Of a stretch of DNA of 64,000 nucleotides, positions 53,101 to 58,599 are shown in pieces. The number at the start of each line of letters is the position of its first letter. Position 1 is the first letter of the stretch. The stretch is from Gordionus sp. m RMFG-2023 (lineage: Eukaryota > Nematomorpha > Gordioida > Chordodea > Parachordodidae). Made by a program: the position numbers and the translations under genes. Below the pieces are notes generated by a model. It was not told the origin of the DNA. It saw only the letters and a program-made list of their open reading frames with translations, and did not search any database. Location of the stretch: the NCBI RefSeq assembly GCF_954871325.1, contig NC_088777.1:19259366-19323365 (forward strand), read 5' to 3'.

Positions 53101-56100
53101 CGATTTTATAAACTGTAAAATCCAAGCTGATAATAGTTATTCTTACCATATTCTCCATAATTAATATAAATCGTTTATAATTACATTAGCATTTTAATTA
53201 TTTCATCTAAAACCGCATACAATTAAAATAAAGCCTAGCGAAGAATGATTTTAAAATTATTGGTGGATGTTATAGAGAAAATAACTCAAAATTCCTATAA
53301 GTTCTTTGTAATAAGTGAAAAGGTAAGACATCTCATATACATTTCTTACGTAAATTTCTTAAATCTAGTTTTCATAAAAAAATTTATATTTATTATTATT
53401 CAGCGAGATTTTTTAATTTTTAATGCCACTCTTCGCGGGTAAATAAAAATATTTTTTAAAAAAAAACCAAAAAAAATGATGTATTTTAATTTTAATTTTA
53501 TTTTTATTATTCATGACATGAAGCCACCTAAGCTCAATTACATTGTTATCAAATCAAATGAGAATATAGTATATTTAAAAAAGTTAACAAAATGCAAATA
53601 TTTAAATAATTATGAACCTTAAGGAATTTTAGAGCTATAATATAACAAAATTAATTCAAGCAATTTTTTTTCCATCGTAACTTGAACTGCGAACTCATTA
53701 GAGAAGCATCATTGAAATTAGAGGGGGGGATAGTTAGTTATGAAATAATTATCATTATTTGAATAAAATTGGAAAGGGATGAATTGTATTTTCTTTTTTT
53801 AATTATTTTTATTTGGTAGGTGGTTAAAAGTTTTGAGAGGGTTGATATCATTTATAGATATGTATACAAGCCCCTGATTATATTCTCCACAGTCCTTTTC
53901 TTAAGTTAAAATAGGAAATGGTATAGCGTATTATCTTATTTTAATAGATCCCTTTAGGCCATATTTTTTGATATCTAATTCACATTTAGAATAAATATCC
54001 TTACAAAATAAATCTAATTATAAAAAGTTTTTTAAAAAATGATTTTTTTATTTATTGAATATGTGAAGGAAAAAGTAGAGCATTGTGAGTCGGTATGTAG
54101 CTTGCTAAATTTTATACCAAAGTAGACCTTCCTATATTTTTGTCACAAAAAATAATGCAAATATAAAAAATTTGAGCCTATAATATAAAAACAAACAAAA
54201 TTTTTATTATTGTATTTTATAAGACTCTGAAATAAAGAGGAAAGAATGGCGAAAATATTTATAATTTATAACCAAGGGAATGGCACCAACCAGACGAGAA
54301 AATGTTTTTTTTTAAATTTCGGCAATACTTTTTTTTTAATCGTTATATAATTTATCAATTATGTCATCAATTATTTGTTAATTTTTATAAGTGTGGCTAT
54401 ATTTTTATTATATAAAATTATTTATTCAATAAGAACCCAAATCAAAATATTATATTTAAATTAATTGAGATTCATGGCGAGATATTATACTAAATCACGT
54501 CCCCCCCCCTTCTCAAATAAACAGAAAAGATAAAAAGATATCTATAATGATCGTAAAATATAACTTGAAATATTTTGATCACCACCTGTAGTATGCCTAA
54601 TTCTCTTATTATATTACATACTTCATTAAATTCACTATGAGTAAAATGCTCTCCTTAATATTAGGAACTCAATAAATAGCAGTATTGTGATCACATGTAT
54701 TTATATCGTTTTTTCTTTTTCAAACATATTTTTATATTCAGATCTTATAGAATATTTGACTATATGACCAGGTCAAATATTCCCCCTTGACCCGTCAAAA
54801 TCTATTCATTTGACTGGTCAATTGACTGACTGCTAACCCTGCCAAAATTGATTGTTAAATTTATAAATATTAGGTCTAGTGTTGTTAAACGGCTCATTTT
54901 GAGTCGATTTTTAAAAACGGCTAACTCAATATTTTAGCCAGAAAATATTGCCTAAGCCTTGAGATTTTTTAATAGATGTTCAAACCTTTGTTCCTTCTAC
55001 AAACAAAATCTTCAGTCTTGCTTAATATTATTCAGGATGAAATATTGAGTTAGTCGTTTTTAAAAATCGGCTCAAAAAGAGCCGTTTAATAACACTAATT
55101 AGGTCATCAGACATTAAATAGGAAAGCTACCCAGATATCAATTTCGCCAGTAAATATCAAGATTTAACTAATAAACTCAATGATTAATATATTGATAAAG
55201 CTGAGTTCCTTGTGCGCGATTATTATAAAATAAGAACTTCGAAGAAAAGGATAGGATAGCGAAAAAGTGTATTTCAATAACAAATTTCATAAACCAGATC
55301 TAAGTTTATTAATCATTATATAAATTTTTTAAGGTTAAAAGAAAATTACAAACTATCATTGTGAATCAATCTTCAACCTATTTTAAAAAAATATTATTCA
55401 AATAATTTAATTATAAAAAAGTGATTCAAAATAAATTAGTCATTATTAGCAATTATCGCGATATTAAATTCTCTATCGCGATATATGTTTCGCGATAATA
55501 ACTTCGCTATAAAATTTTCGCGATTATTGATTCGCGATTAAAGTTTCGCAGTAATGTATTCGCTTTAAAGGTTTCGCGATAAAGATTTCGCTATAAAATT
55601 TTCGCGATTATTGATTCGCGATAAAAGTTTCGCTGTAATGTATTCGCATTAAAGGTTTCGCGATAAAGGTTTCGCTATAAAAAATTCGCGATATTTGTTT
55701 CGCGTTATTGTATTCGCGGTAATGTATTCGCTATAAAGGTTTCGCGATAAAGGTTTCGCTATAAAAAATTCGCGATATTTGTTTCGCGATATTGCATTCG
55801 CGGAATAGTATTCGCTATTATGGATTCGCGATAAAAGTTTCGCTATAAAATCCATTCGCGATAAACGACATTCGCGATAAAAGTTTCGCGAAAAAGTGTT
55901 TCGCGATAAAAGTTTCGCTGAATTGACATGGAACCATCATTTTATGGAAAATATAATTATGACCTATTCGATTTGTAAATCATTAGCTACAATTACATTA
56001 TTATATAAGGATGGTTTTTAATAGTTATATTAATGAACAAAAAAAAACGCTAGAAAACAGTAGACGATAGTTTGTACAGCTCGGGAGACCAACAAATATT

Positions 56101-56510
56101 ATTTGTTTCTGTTTATCGATACGGACATTATATTTTTAAAAGAAAATTATAGAATGTAAATGGCAAAATAAAATAACATCACAAAAGCTAAATAAATGTA
56201 AAATTTAGACATAGACACTGCTCCGTTAACATTGTTTTCCAGTTTTAATTATCATCCTTGCTCCTTTTTTTTTTATTCTTCTCCCATTTTTCCTACCATA
56301 TTTAGAGACATCATGTCAGCGACAAATCATATATTTATTATTTGTTAATTATTTTATATTTTTACATTGATCAGGGAATCAGAGGATACTATATTAATGA
56401 TACTCAACGAATTATATTCCTTGAAAGGTGATATCCATGGATCTCTTCAAACCACGCTATTCGAAGAATTCAGAGAAGCTTTTATCCCTTCACTTTTTGC
56501 CAAAAAATAA
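22497..56510 (+). CDS. DDHD1: DDHD1-type phosphatidic-acid-preferring phospholipase A1 (17 exons)
   Basis: Intracellular phospholipases A1 of this family cleave the sn-1 acyl chain of phosphatidic acid and related lipids, acting at ER/Golgi and mitochondrial membranes. I traced 17 exons with GT-AG junctions whose phases all agree, giving 1,118 codons from the ATG at 22497 to the TAA at 56508-56510; vertebrate DDHD1 is about 900. Landmarks in order: PVEPHWFY (about 127-134), WEPFS...DS (196-204), RRCTWFY (292-298), the [10 protein letters not shown] block (398-407), GHSLG with the nucleophile Ser near 536, FFAMGSPI (690-697), [15 protein letters not shown] (737-751), [13 protein letters not shown] (near 1046-1058) and [13 protein letters not shown] (near 1066-1078). 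The last four are the DDHD metal-binding-type domain that supplies the family's Asp and His residues. No SAM domain lies between the esterase and DDHD parts, which favours DDHD1 over DDHD2/SEC23IP. About 31 kb of introns carry many transposons. An additional upstream start exon is possible. Confidence 0.93.
23167..23376. repeat. Foldback repeat 30 bp after the exon 1 donor
   Basis: AAGATGCACAATTCCAGATT at the left is answered by inverted copies ending in AATCTGGAATTGTGCATCTT near 23272-23297 and 23346-23366. Between them, the segment TATCATATTAGATAAGCC is repeated three times in direct orientation. The left arm (23167-23204) can pair with either full right arm over about 35 bp. It resembles a small inverted-repeat transposon whose right half has been duplicated. 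Confidence 0.8.
23856..24579 (-). mobile_element. Non-autonomous hAT element, 8 bp target duplication GTTAAATT
   Basis: The left end is CAGGGTTGTGCATTTGACC, followed by repeated GGTCAAATAxGGTCAAAT. The right end has the complementary GACCAGGTCAAATACTC and ATTGACCGAC motifs; the last bases have drifted (CAATG for an expected CCCTG). The exact duplication GTTAAATT lies at 23848-23855 and 24580-24587. A decayed hATC-like piece ([12 protein letters not shown]) reads on the minus strand near 24160-24200. A truncated relative lies at 54550-54842. It is in intron 1. Confidence 0.85.
24580..26921. other. Intron 1 sequence without recognised features
   Basis: AT-rich, with a C homopolymer near 26270. 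No further exon of the phospholipase is apparent between exons 1 and 2. A minus-strand frame at 25565-25753 has no recognisable domain. Confidence 0.45.
26922..27022. mobile_element. Short inverted-repeat element, TAGAGATCTG family (101 bp)
   Basis: It begins TAGAGATCTGCAGATATG and ends CGCCCAGATCTCTA, the same outer bases as the element at 33810. Internal TTCGGGTTTG and GCCTGGCATAGCCCGG patches recall GC-rich subterminal motifs. The 8 bp flanks do not match, so the copy is old or rearranged. It ends 75 bp before exon 2. Confidence 0.55.
27098..27417 (+). CDS. DDHD1: DDHD1 exon 2
   Basis: Residues 214-320. Acceptor TTACATTAG|TT; donor GAA|GTTTTT. It encodes [15 protein letters not shown] and VYWTE, then an acidic Asn/Asp-rich linker and [10 protein letters not shown], the aromatic strand conserved in the WWE-like N-terminal part of the family. 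Phase matches exon 1 (split codon T|TT) and exon 3 (phase 0). Confidence 0.92.
28374..28432. mobile_element. Solo end of a GGTTCACATCCCTG hAT element
   Basis: GGGTTCAGCAAAAACACGAG, then GGTTCAGGTTCACATCCCTG, reproduces the outer right end of the family represented by the larger copy at 46309-48182. No left end was found within intron 2. Confidence 0.6.
28558..28704 (+). CDS. DDHD1: DDHD1 exon 3
   Basis: Residues 321-369, both boundaries in phase 0 (AAATCAG|GAA and TTC|GTAATA). It encodes [19 protein letters not shown] and [14 protein letters not shown], the conserved strand-rich segment just before the esterase core. Confidence 0.93.
28705..30835. other. Intron 3, mostly without recognised features
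   Basis: AT-rich, with a G homopolymer near 29279 and eroded TTCGG-containing patches (about 29575-29635 and 29850-29920) that look like decayed transposon ends. No exon was detected. Confidence 0.4.
30836..31046. mobile_element. MITE of the TAGTGTTGTTAAACGG family, copy 1 (about 211 bp)
   Basis: The ends are TAGTGTTGTTAAACGGCTCG and AATCGAGACGTTTGACAACAC. The interior has the family phrases GCAAACCTCGATATTTTG, TTAATAGATGTCCAAACC and CAAAATCTCTAGACTTTC. The target duplication is decayed. Compare the better-preserved copies at 44609 and 54877. Confidence 0.75.
31300..31453 (+). CDS. DDHD1: DDHD1 exon 4 (esterase core, HGIG block)
   Basis: Residues 370-420. It carries [20 protein letters not shown], the first strand and oxyanion-type loop of the alpha/beta-hydrolase core, then KFRTINQC. 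The donor is TGCG|GTAATA. The acceptor (CGAAAG|GATGGC) lacks a good pyrimidine tract, but its phase fits exon 3 and nearby alternatives do not. Confidence 0.9.
31888..32077. mobile_element. MITE of the TAGTGTTGTTAAACGG family, copy 2 (about 190 bp, decayed)
   Basis: It opens CAGGGTTGTTAAAAGTCC and closes GCTTTTTAATGACACTA, with the interior family phrases GTAAGTCTCGAGATTTGG and GAGCAAAATCTCTAGGCTTA. The flanks GTCTTATG and CTAATATG match at 5 of 8 positions, consistent with an old target duplication. It is in intron 4. Confidence 0.65.
32340..32705. other. Intron 4 stretch with unassigned GC-richer patches
   Basis: CCGAACCGTCTCCGTTATAA and ACCGGGTTAACCCG on the left, and GGAACGGAACGGAAATATCG with ACCGAACAAACCG on the right, look like subterminal motifs of another small transposon. 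I could not define its ends or a target duplication. Confidence 0.3.
33281..33422 (+). CDS. DDHD1: DDHD1 exon 5
   Basis: Residues 421-467. The acceptor CTAATATAG follows a good pyrimidine tract. It encodes [20 protein letters not shown] and [20 protein letters not shown], a signature segment of the family. The donor GACAG|GTATTT leaves phase 2. Confidence 0.95.
33810..34415. mobile_element. Non-autonomous hAT element, TAGAGATCTGC family (606 bp)
   Basis: The ends are TAGAGATCTGCAAAGCG and GGATTTGCAGATTTCTA, with subterminal GGACCTGA, GGACGGACTTTTCG and GGGCCGAGCAG patches. The flanking octamers ATAGTTAC and ATGGTTAA match at 6 of 8 positions. It is in intron 5. Confidence 0.75.
34809..34911 (+). 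CDS. DDHD1: DDHD1 exon 6
   Basis: Residues 468-502. It encodes [20 protein letters not shown] and [14 protein letters not shown], closely matching the family's ITLxSIxxLRxFTNDTLLDVLFYxSPxYCQ segment. Acceptor TTTTAAAG|C completes the split codon AG|C; donor CAA|GTTAGT. Confidence 0.95.
34953..36043. mobile_element. Non-autonomous hAT-type element, CATAGGCGTAGCC family (1,091 bp)
   Basis: The inverted ends are CATAGGCGTAGCCAGGATT and CAGCTACGCCTATG, each followed inward by a G or C homopolymer and GGGGAATT-like sequence. The exact 8 bp duplication GTATAGTA lies at 34945-34952 and 36044-36051. The end motif is typical of hAT elements whose transposases resemble zinc-finger MYM proteins. The interior here is AT-rich and non-coding. 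It is in intron 6. Confidence 0.88.
36190..36395. other. Intron 6 patch with transposon-like GC islands
   Basis: GCGCGGCCGTTCGGG, AAGCGGGCCTGAGC, ACGCGCCGGGCAG and ACGGGCCGAATCGGC are spaced as in the subterminal regions of the TAGAGATCTGC elements. The possible outer end GCTGACTTCTACTA near 36390-36402 has no clear partner. Confidence 0.35.
36947..37052 (+). CDS. DDHD1: DDHD1 exon 7 (GHSLG catalytic serine)
   Basis: Residues 503-537. It encodes [20 protein letters not shown] and [10 protein letters not shown], the nucleophile elbow with the catalytic serine near residue 536. The donor after TTAG (phase 1) splits the glycine codon of GHSLG. Confidence 0.96.
37426..37527 (+). CDS. DDHD1: DDHD1 exon 8
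   Basis: Residues 538-571. The split codon G|GA completes [16 protein letters not shown], exactly the family continuation after the elbow; an acidic linker ([16 protein letters not shown]) follows. Acceptor AATAAG follows an A-run and is weak by sequence, but content and phase are decisive. Donor CAAG|GTTTTT. Confidence 0.93.
38155..38381 (+). CDS. DDHD1: DDHD1 exon 9 (variable linker)
   Basis: Residues 572-647. Acceptor CATTTACTATAG|GG fits phase 1 and donor GCATTG|GTATCG ends in phase 0. It encodes a Ser/Gln-rich segment ending [20 protein letters not shown], a helical linker before the DDHD half. The linker sequence is not conserved enough to verify by eye, so this exon rests on splice signals, phase and an open frame. 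Confidence 0.8.
38697..39513 (-). mobile_element. Non-autonomous hAT element, GGCACAGCCCTA family, inverse copy
   Basis: It is the reverse complement of the family at 5854-6603: left end TAGAGCTGTGCCGATCC, right end ATTGGCACAGCCCTA, and the hATC-coding remnant on the minus strand near 39005-39080. The flanking octamers ATTATAAT and ATTACAAC match at 6 of 8. It is in intron 9. Confidence 0.83.
39789..41295 (+). mobile_element. hAT element relic with CAGAGTTGGGC ends (1,507 bp)
   Basis: The right end reads CCTGCCCAACTCTG and the left end CATGCGTTGGGCAG; inside each are clusters of GTATCTT and AAGATAC. Plus-strand translation near 40905-41005 gives NTAIPSSA and, after a frame change, [20 protein letters not shown]. 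This is the C-terminal block of hAT transposases with the PSSAxxERxFS signature. No intact transposase frame remains. The terminal octamers do not match. It is in intron 9. Confidence 0.75.
41895..42045 (+). CDS. DDHD1: DDHD1 exon 10 (FFAMGSPI)
   Basis: Residues 648-697. Acceptor GGATACAG|GTT, donor ATAG|GTAGGT. It encodes [18 protein letters not shown], the hallmark LxFxPxxFFALGSPI that opens the DDHD domain. Confidence 0.95.
42341..42571 (+). CDS. DDHD1: DDHD1 exon 11 ([20 protein letters not shown])
   Basis: Residues 698-774. It encodes [40 protein letters not shown] and a basic segment ending KGRKRMHI. The Asp of HPYDPV (about 742) is one of the residues that name the domain. Acceptor TATTGTAG, donor ATAG|GTATTT. 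About ten residues ([12 protein letters not shown]) lie between GSPI and GLFLT where many relatives have almost none; a more internal acceptor is possible. Confidence 0.95.
42876..43005 (+). CDS. DDHD1: DDHD1 exon 12
   Basis: Residues 775-817. It encodes [20 protein letters not shown] and FKHTMDSL, matching the family's amphipathic LxxELKExLxRxxxDLKQxxxxSLxxTW helix. Acceptor AAAAATAG, donor AAAAG|GTTTTA. Confidence 0.92.
43105..43307 (+). CDS. DDHD1: DDHD1 exon 13 (16-residue tandem repeat, proline-rich)
   Basis: Residues 818-885. Acceptor AATTTTAG|C. The frame opens with [14 protein letters not shown], then the near-copy [14 protein letters not shown], a 48 bp tandem duplication (second copy from 43157). 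It then reads [20 protein letters not shown] and [10 protein letters not shown]. Donor GAAG|GTATAA. GC content is visibly higher than in the neighbouring exons. Confidence 0.88.
44609..44817. mobile_element. MITE of the TAGTGTTGTTAAACGG family, copy 3 (209 bp, exact target duplication)
   Basis: The left end is TAGTGTTGTTAAGCGGCTCG; the right end is CGAGGCTTTTAGCAATACTA. The exact octamer GTGATAAA flanks it at 44601-44608 and 44818-44825. The 8 bp duplication places the family with the hAT superfamily. It is in intron 13. Confidence 0.88.
45307..45440 (+). CDS. DDHD1: DDHD1 exon 14
   Basis: Residues 886-930. The frame reads [20 protein letters not shown] and [17 protein letters not shown]. 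Acceptor TGTAAAG|AT has a poor pyrimidine tract, but the phase (G|AT) fits exon 13 and the donor GAA|GTATAT fits exon 15. This part is a linker between DDHD blocks. Confidence 0.78.
45680..45902 (+). CDS. DDHD1: DDHD1 exon 15 (acidic Ser/Asn-rich linker)
   Basis: Residues 931-1004. It encodes [19 protein letters not shown] and [20 protein letters not shown], ending FTGKDALK. Acceptor CAAAAAAG|CAT is weak; donor AAAT|GTAAAT leaves phase 1, which joins exon 16 correctly. It is poorly conserved, so the call rests on the open frame, the phases and its position. Confidence 0.75.
46309..48182 (+). mobile_element. hAT transposon, 1.9 kb, transposase broken, target duplication ATCAATAG
   Basis: The ends are CAGGGATGTGAACCCGGACC and GGGTTCACATCCCTG, and the exact octamer ATCAATAG lies at 46301-46308 and 48183-48190. 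Plus-strand transposase pieces are recognisable: [18 protein letters not shown] near 46898-46950 (catalytic Asp region), [19 protein letters not shown] near 47050-47110 (the hAT CxxHxxxL-type block), and SVERGFSSL then [20 protein letters not shown] near 47880-47975 (hATC). The frame changes and stops several times between 46680 and 47990, so no active protein is made. Exact duplications suggest moderate age. It is in intron 15. Confidence 0.92.
49005..49212 (+). CDS. DDHD1: DDHD1 exon 16 ([15 protein letters not shown])
   Basis: Residues 1005-1073. Acceptor CTTTTTTAG|CT completes T|CT. It encodes [20 protein letters not shown] and [13 protein letters not shown], the final DDHD blocks with the conserved Asp (about 1049) and His (about 1070). 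The donor TATTG|GTAATA splits the Trp codon. Confidence 0.96.
49213..50154. other. Intron 16, 5' part
   Basis: AT-rich, with a TAACTAGTTAC-like run near 49805-49915 (GTAACTTG, AACTAGTTACTTTACTC, TTTAACTAGTTACTC) that may be a small decayed repeat. No exon was seen. Confidence 0.35.
50176..50730. repeat. Left array of the foldback element, 14 bp unit (xxxTTATMGCGAA)
   Basis: GCGAA recurs every 14 bp for most of the span. Six units form an 84 bp higher-order repeat (for example ACTTTGATCGCGAA, CTCGTTATAGCGAA, TTTATTTCCGCGAA, ACCTTAACCACGAA, TACTTTATAGCGAA, TACATTTTAGCGAA), present about four times with few changes. CpG-containing CGCGAA is otherwise rare in this AT-rich DNA. Confidence 0.92.
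51762..53079. mobile_element. Nested non-autonomous hAT-type element, CAGTGGCxTAGACA ends
   Basis: The left end is CAGTGGCATAGACAGGATT; the right end is CCTTTGTCTACGCCACTG. The flanking octamers ATCAGAAC and TTCAGAAC match at 7 of 8. It belongs to the same broad group as the CATAGGCGTAGCC element at 34953. The interior is AT-rich and non-coding. It inserted inside the foldback element. Confidence 0.78.
54550..54842. mobile_element. Truncated hAT copy, GGTCAAAT family
   Basis: The sequence follows 24330-24579 with decay (TTTTGATCACCACCTGTAxTA, TTCACTATGAGTAAAATGC, GACCAGGTCAAATATTCCC) and ends ATTGACTGACTGCTAACCCTG, which preserves the terminal CCCTG lost in the fuller copy. The left end is missing. 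It lies inside the foldback element. Confidence 0.7.
54877..55097. mobile_element. MITE of the TAGTGTTGTTAAACGG family, copy 4 (221 bp, exact target duplication)
   Basis: The ends are TAGTGTTGTTAAACGGCTC and GAGCCGTTTAATAACACTA, an almost perfect 19 bp inverted repeat. The exact octamer ATTAGGTC lies at 54869-54876 and 55098-55105. It is the best-preserved copy in the window and lies inside the foldback element. Confidence 0.92.
55440..55922. repeat. Right array of the foldback element, inverted 14 bp units (TTCGCxxTAAAxxT)
   Basis: This is the reverse-complement counterpart of the left array: consecutive 14-mers such as TTCGCGATAAAGAT, TTCGCTATAAAATT, TTCGCGATTATTGA and TTCGCGATAAAAGT. It ends in GATAAAAGTTTCGCTGAATT, the mirror of the left terminus. 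Confidence 0.92.
56375..56510 (+). CDS. DDHD1: DDHD1 exon 17 (C-terminus)
   Basis: Residues 1074-1118 and the stop. Acceptor CATTGATCAG|G completes TG|G (Trp), giving [18 protein letters not shown], the conserved family ending. [20 protein letters not shown] and a TAA follow. Confidence 0.95.
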
Positions 56511-58137
56511 TAATTTTTAATTGTACATTTTTATAAATATTTCTGATAAAAGTTTGAAAAAGATTCAATCTATTTTTAAATACATGATATGAATGGCTAA
56601 AACCAAAAAAAAATAATTTAAAACATCCTCTTCCCCCTCAAATATTTTTTTAAATTAATTTTCTTTTAAAATTCTTCTTTTCAAATATATTAAAATATTA
56701 TTACTATCGAAATAATCGAGCAACTTCTCGTTATACAATATAGAAAAAAACTATTGTGCAGTTTAAAAAAATATTAATTTAGTATATTGGAATATACTAT
56801 GGTATTTTTATAGAATAGATTACTTTGGAAATTTTTTTCATATATTTATTTATTTCCACATATTTCATCGATTGATATTTGAATGACCAAACTGCCATTT
56901 TTTCATGTATTTTATTTTTTTTAAAGGAAACCATGCACGCACCAAAAAAATATCAAAACTTTTGATCGTTTAAATTATTAGTTTTTTTTAAAAAAACTTT
57001 ACTTTAAACATATTATCTTACATATTAATACAAAATATAGATATCACATTTTACCTTGTAAAATATGATTGCATAAAGCTTCATTCTGTTGAAGTATATA
57101 TTTCAAATCTGAAAAATATTTTTTTAAACTTAACTATATAATTTTAAACTTGCAAAATATCATTTTAAAATTATTTAGCAAATTTTAATAGATAGATACA
57201 CTTAAAGTTTAAATGACATTACAAATTTGGAATTATATAGAATTGAAATTTAGAATAATTCTAATATTCACATATTAGGTTTTATTATTATTTACAATGA
57301 TTTATATCTACGCTTCCATACAAATAAACCTTATTTTTTTTATAAATTCTCTACTTCCTTTAAAAATATATATCAAAAAAAATTTGACCTTATACATATT
57401 TAAAGAATATTTTTCAATTTCATTTAAAGTGGATAAAATTATTTTATATATTAAATGAATTTTGCAAGGAATTATAATATTTAAATAAAATTAGAAATAT
57501 CAAATTATATATATATTATATAATTTAATGCAAAATTTAGAATCTTAGTTCAATTTGCTTGAAAATTTATAATCAAGTTTGGTCCCATATCCCAATTCGT
57601 CTTTGTATTATCTTTGCAATCATTTAAAACGGGTAAATGGAATTGGTTGTTGCCCGCTACGTAGTTAAATAGTACGCTATTTCTTTACTTTTCAGTCAAA
57701 TATAATAAATAAAATATCATAATTAAGATTTTATTTTATAGTAATATTTTTTACGTTTATTGAAGACAAATATTCCATAATTGAATGGAAAAATAACTAA
57801 AGATACCAATGAAAATATACTTTTCTTATTATGCAAAATCGCAATGGGATTTGAATCTTTATTATTAAAAATTGTCATATAAATTGAATGTACATTAAAT
57901 AAATATAGACCACATGGAAAAGGGAAAAATAACTCAATCGAAAAAACTACGAAAAAAAATCTGAAGGAAATAAAAACTTTGGAAAAATAAATTGAGAAAC
58001 CAAAATATTAAGGAAAAATGGCCTGAAGAAAAAATTGTTAAAAAATATCTAACAAAGATTACTATTATTTAAATTTGGTGAAAAAAAGGTTTTGTTTACA
58101 AATTTAAATTTGGAATTATTATTGTAAAAAAATCAGA
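56511..58137. other. 3' flank of the phospholipase gene
   Basis: Very AT-rich, with no recognised gene or repeat. The 3' untranslated region lies here; several AATAAA-like hexamers occur by chance, so no polyadenylation site is called. Confidence 0.4.
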
Positions 58138-58331
58138 GATCTGGAAAGGAACGTTCTGAGTATAGAACTTTAAATAAATTTGTGGAGCGAGAATAGAACC
58201 TTCATGGAACTGTCCAGACCGTTCTAAAAATATAGATCTGGAAAGGAACGTTCTGAGTATAGAACTTTAAATAAATTTGTGGAGCGAGAACAGAACCTTC
58301 ATGGAACTGTCCAGACCGTTCCTAAAAATAT
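58138..58331. repeat. Tandem duplication, two 97 bp copies
   Basis: GATCTGGAAAGGAACGTTCT, TTTGTGGAGCGAGAA and CATGGAACTGTCCAGACCG occur twice, at 58138 and 58235, with only about two differences. The unit begins and ends with GGAACG/CCGTTC-type sequence, so it may be a small transposon end duplicated in tandem. Confidence 0.9.
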
Positions 58332-58599
58332 ATTTAATATTGAAATGTATAAATTTTTATTTCACTATATTTTTTTTTCATTGTTTATAAATATTATATT
58401 TTATTGTACTATAAAATTACTTTGTACAAATACGAAATTTACAATTATACACAATTATTGGGGAGAAAAAATATAATAATAGTAAATCACAATTATATAA
58501 AGTCATTAATTCTTGCTATCTTTTATTGATTGAGAGTCAAGTTCCCTTTTAGCGTTAACATTATAATTTGGAGCAAAATAGCCAAAGTCTATCCTAACG

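Larger units (their letters stand above)
50164..55935. mobile_element. Foldback-type element with 14 bp-array inverted ends (about 5.8 kb)
   Basis: The outer ends share GTCAATTCAGCGAAAC in inverted orientation, and the next roughly 70 bp match almost base for base (AAACTTTTATCGCGAA, CACTTTTTCGC, GTCGTTTATCGCGAA). Both ends continue as about 0.5 kb arrays of a 14 bp unit. The 9 bp direct repeat ATCATTTTA flanks the element at 50155-50163 and 55936-55944, within an 11 bp match that has one mismatch. Long inverted repeats built from short tandem units plus a 9 bp duplication is the architecture of Drosophila-type foldback elements, which are related to Mutator-like transposons. I found no transposase frame inside; the interior is AT-rich and carries nested insertions. 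It occupies most of intron 16. Confidence 0.75.

Noticed and set aside
55649-55855. Minus-strand open frame of 68 codons with repeating peptides ([14 protein letters not shown])
   Set aside because: It is the translation of the 14 bp array; three units make 42 bp, so a repeating peptide follows automatically.
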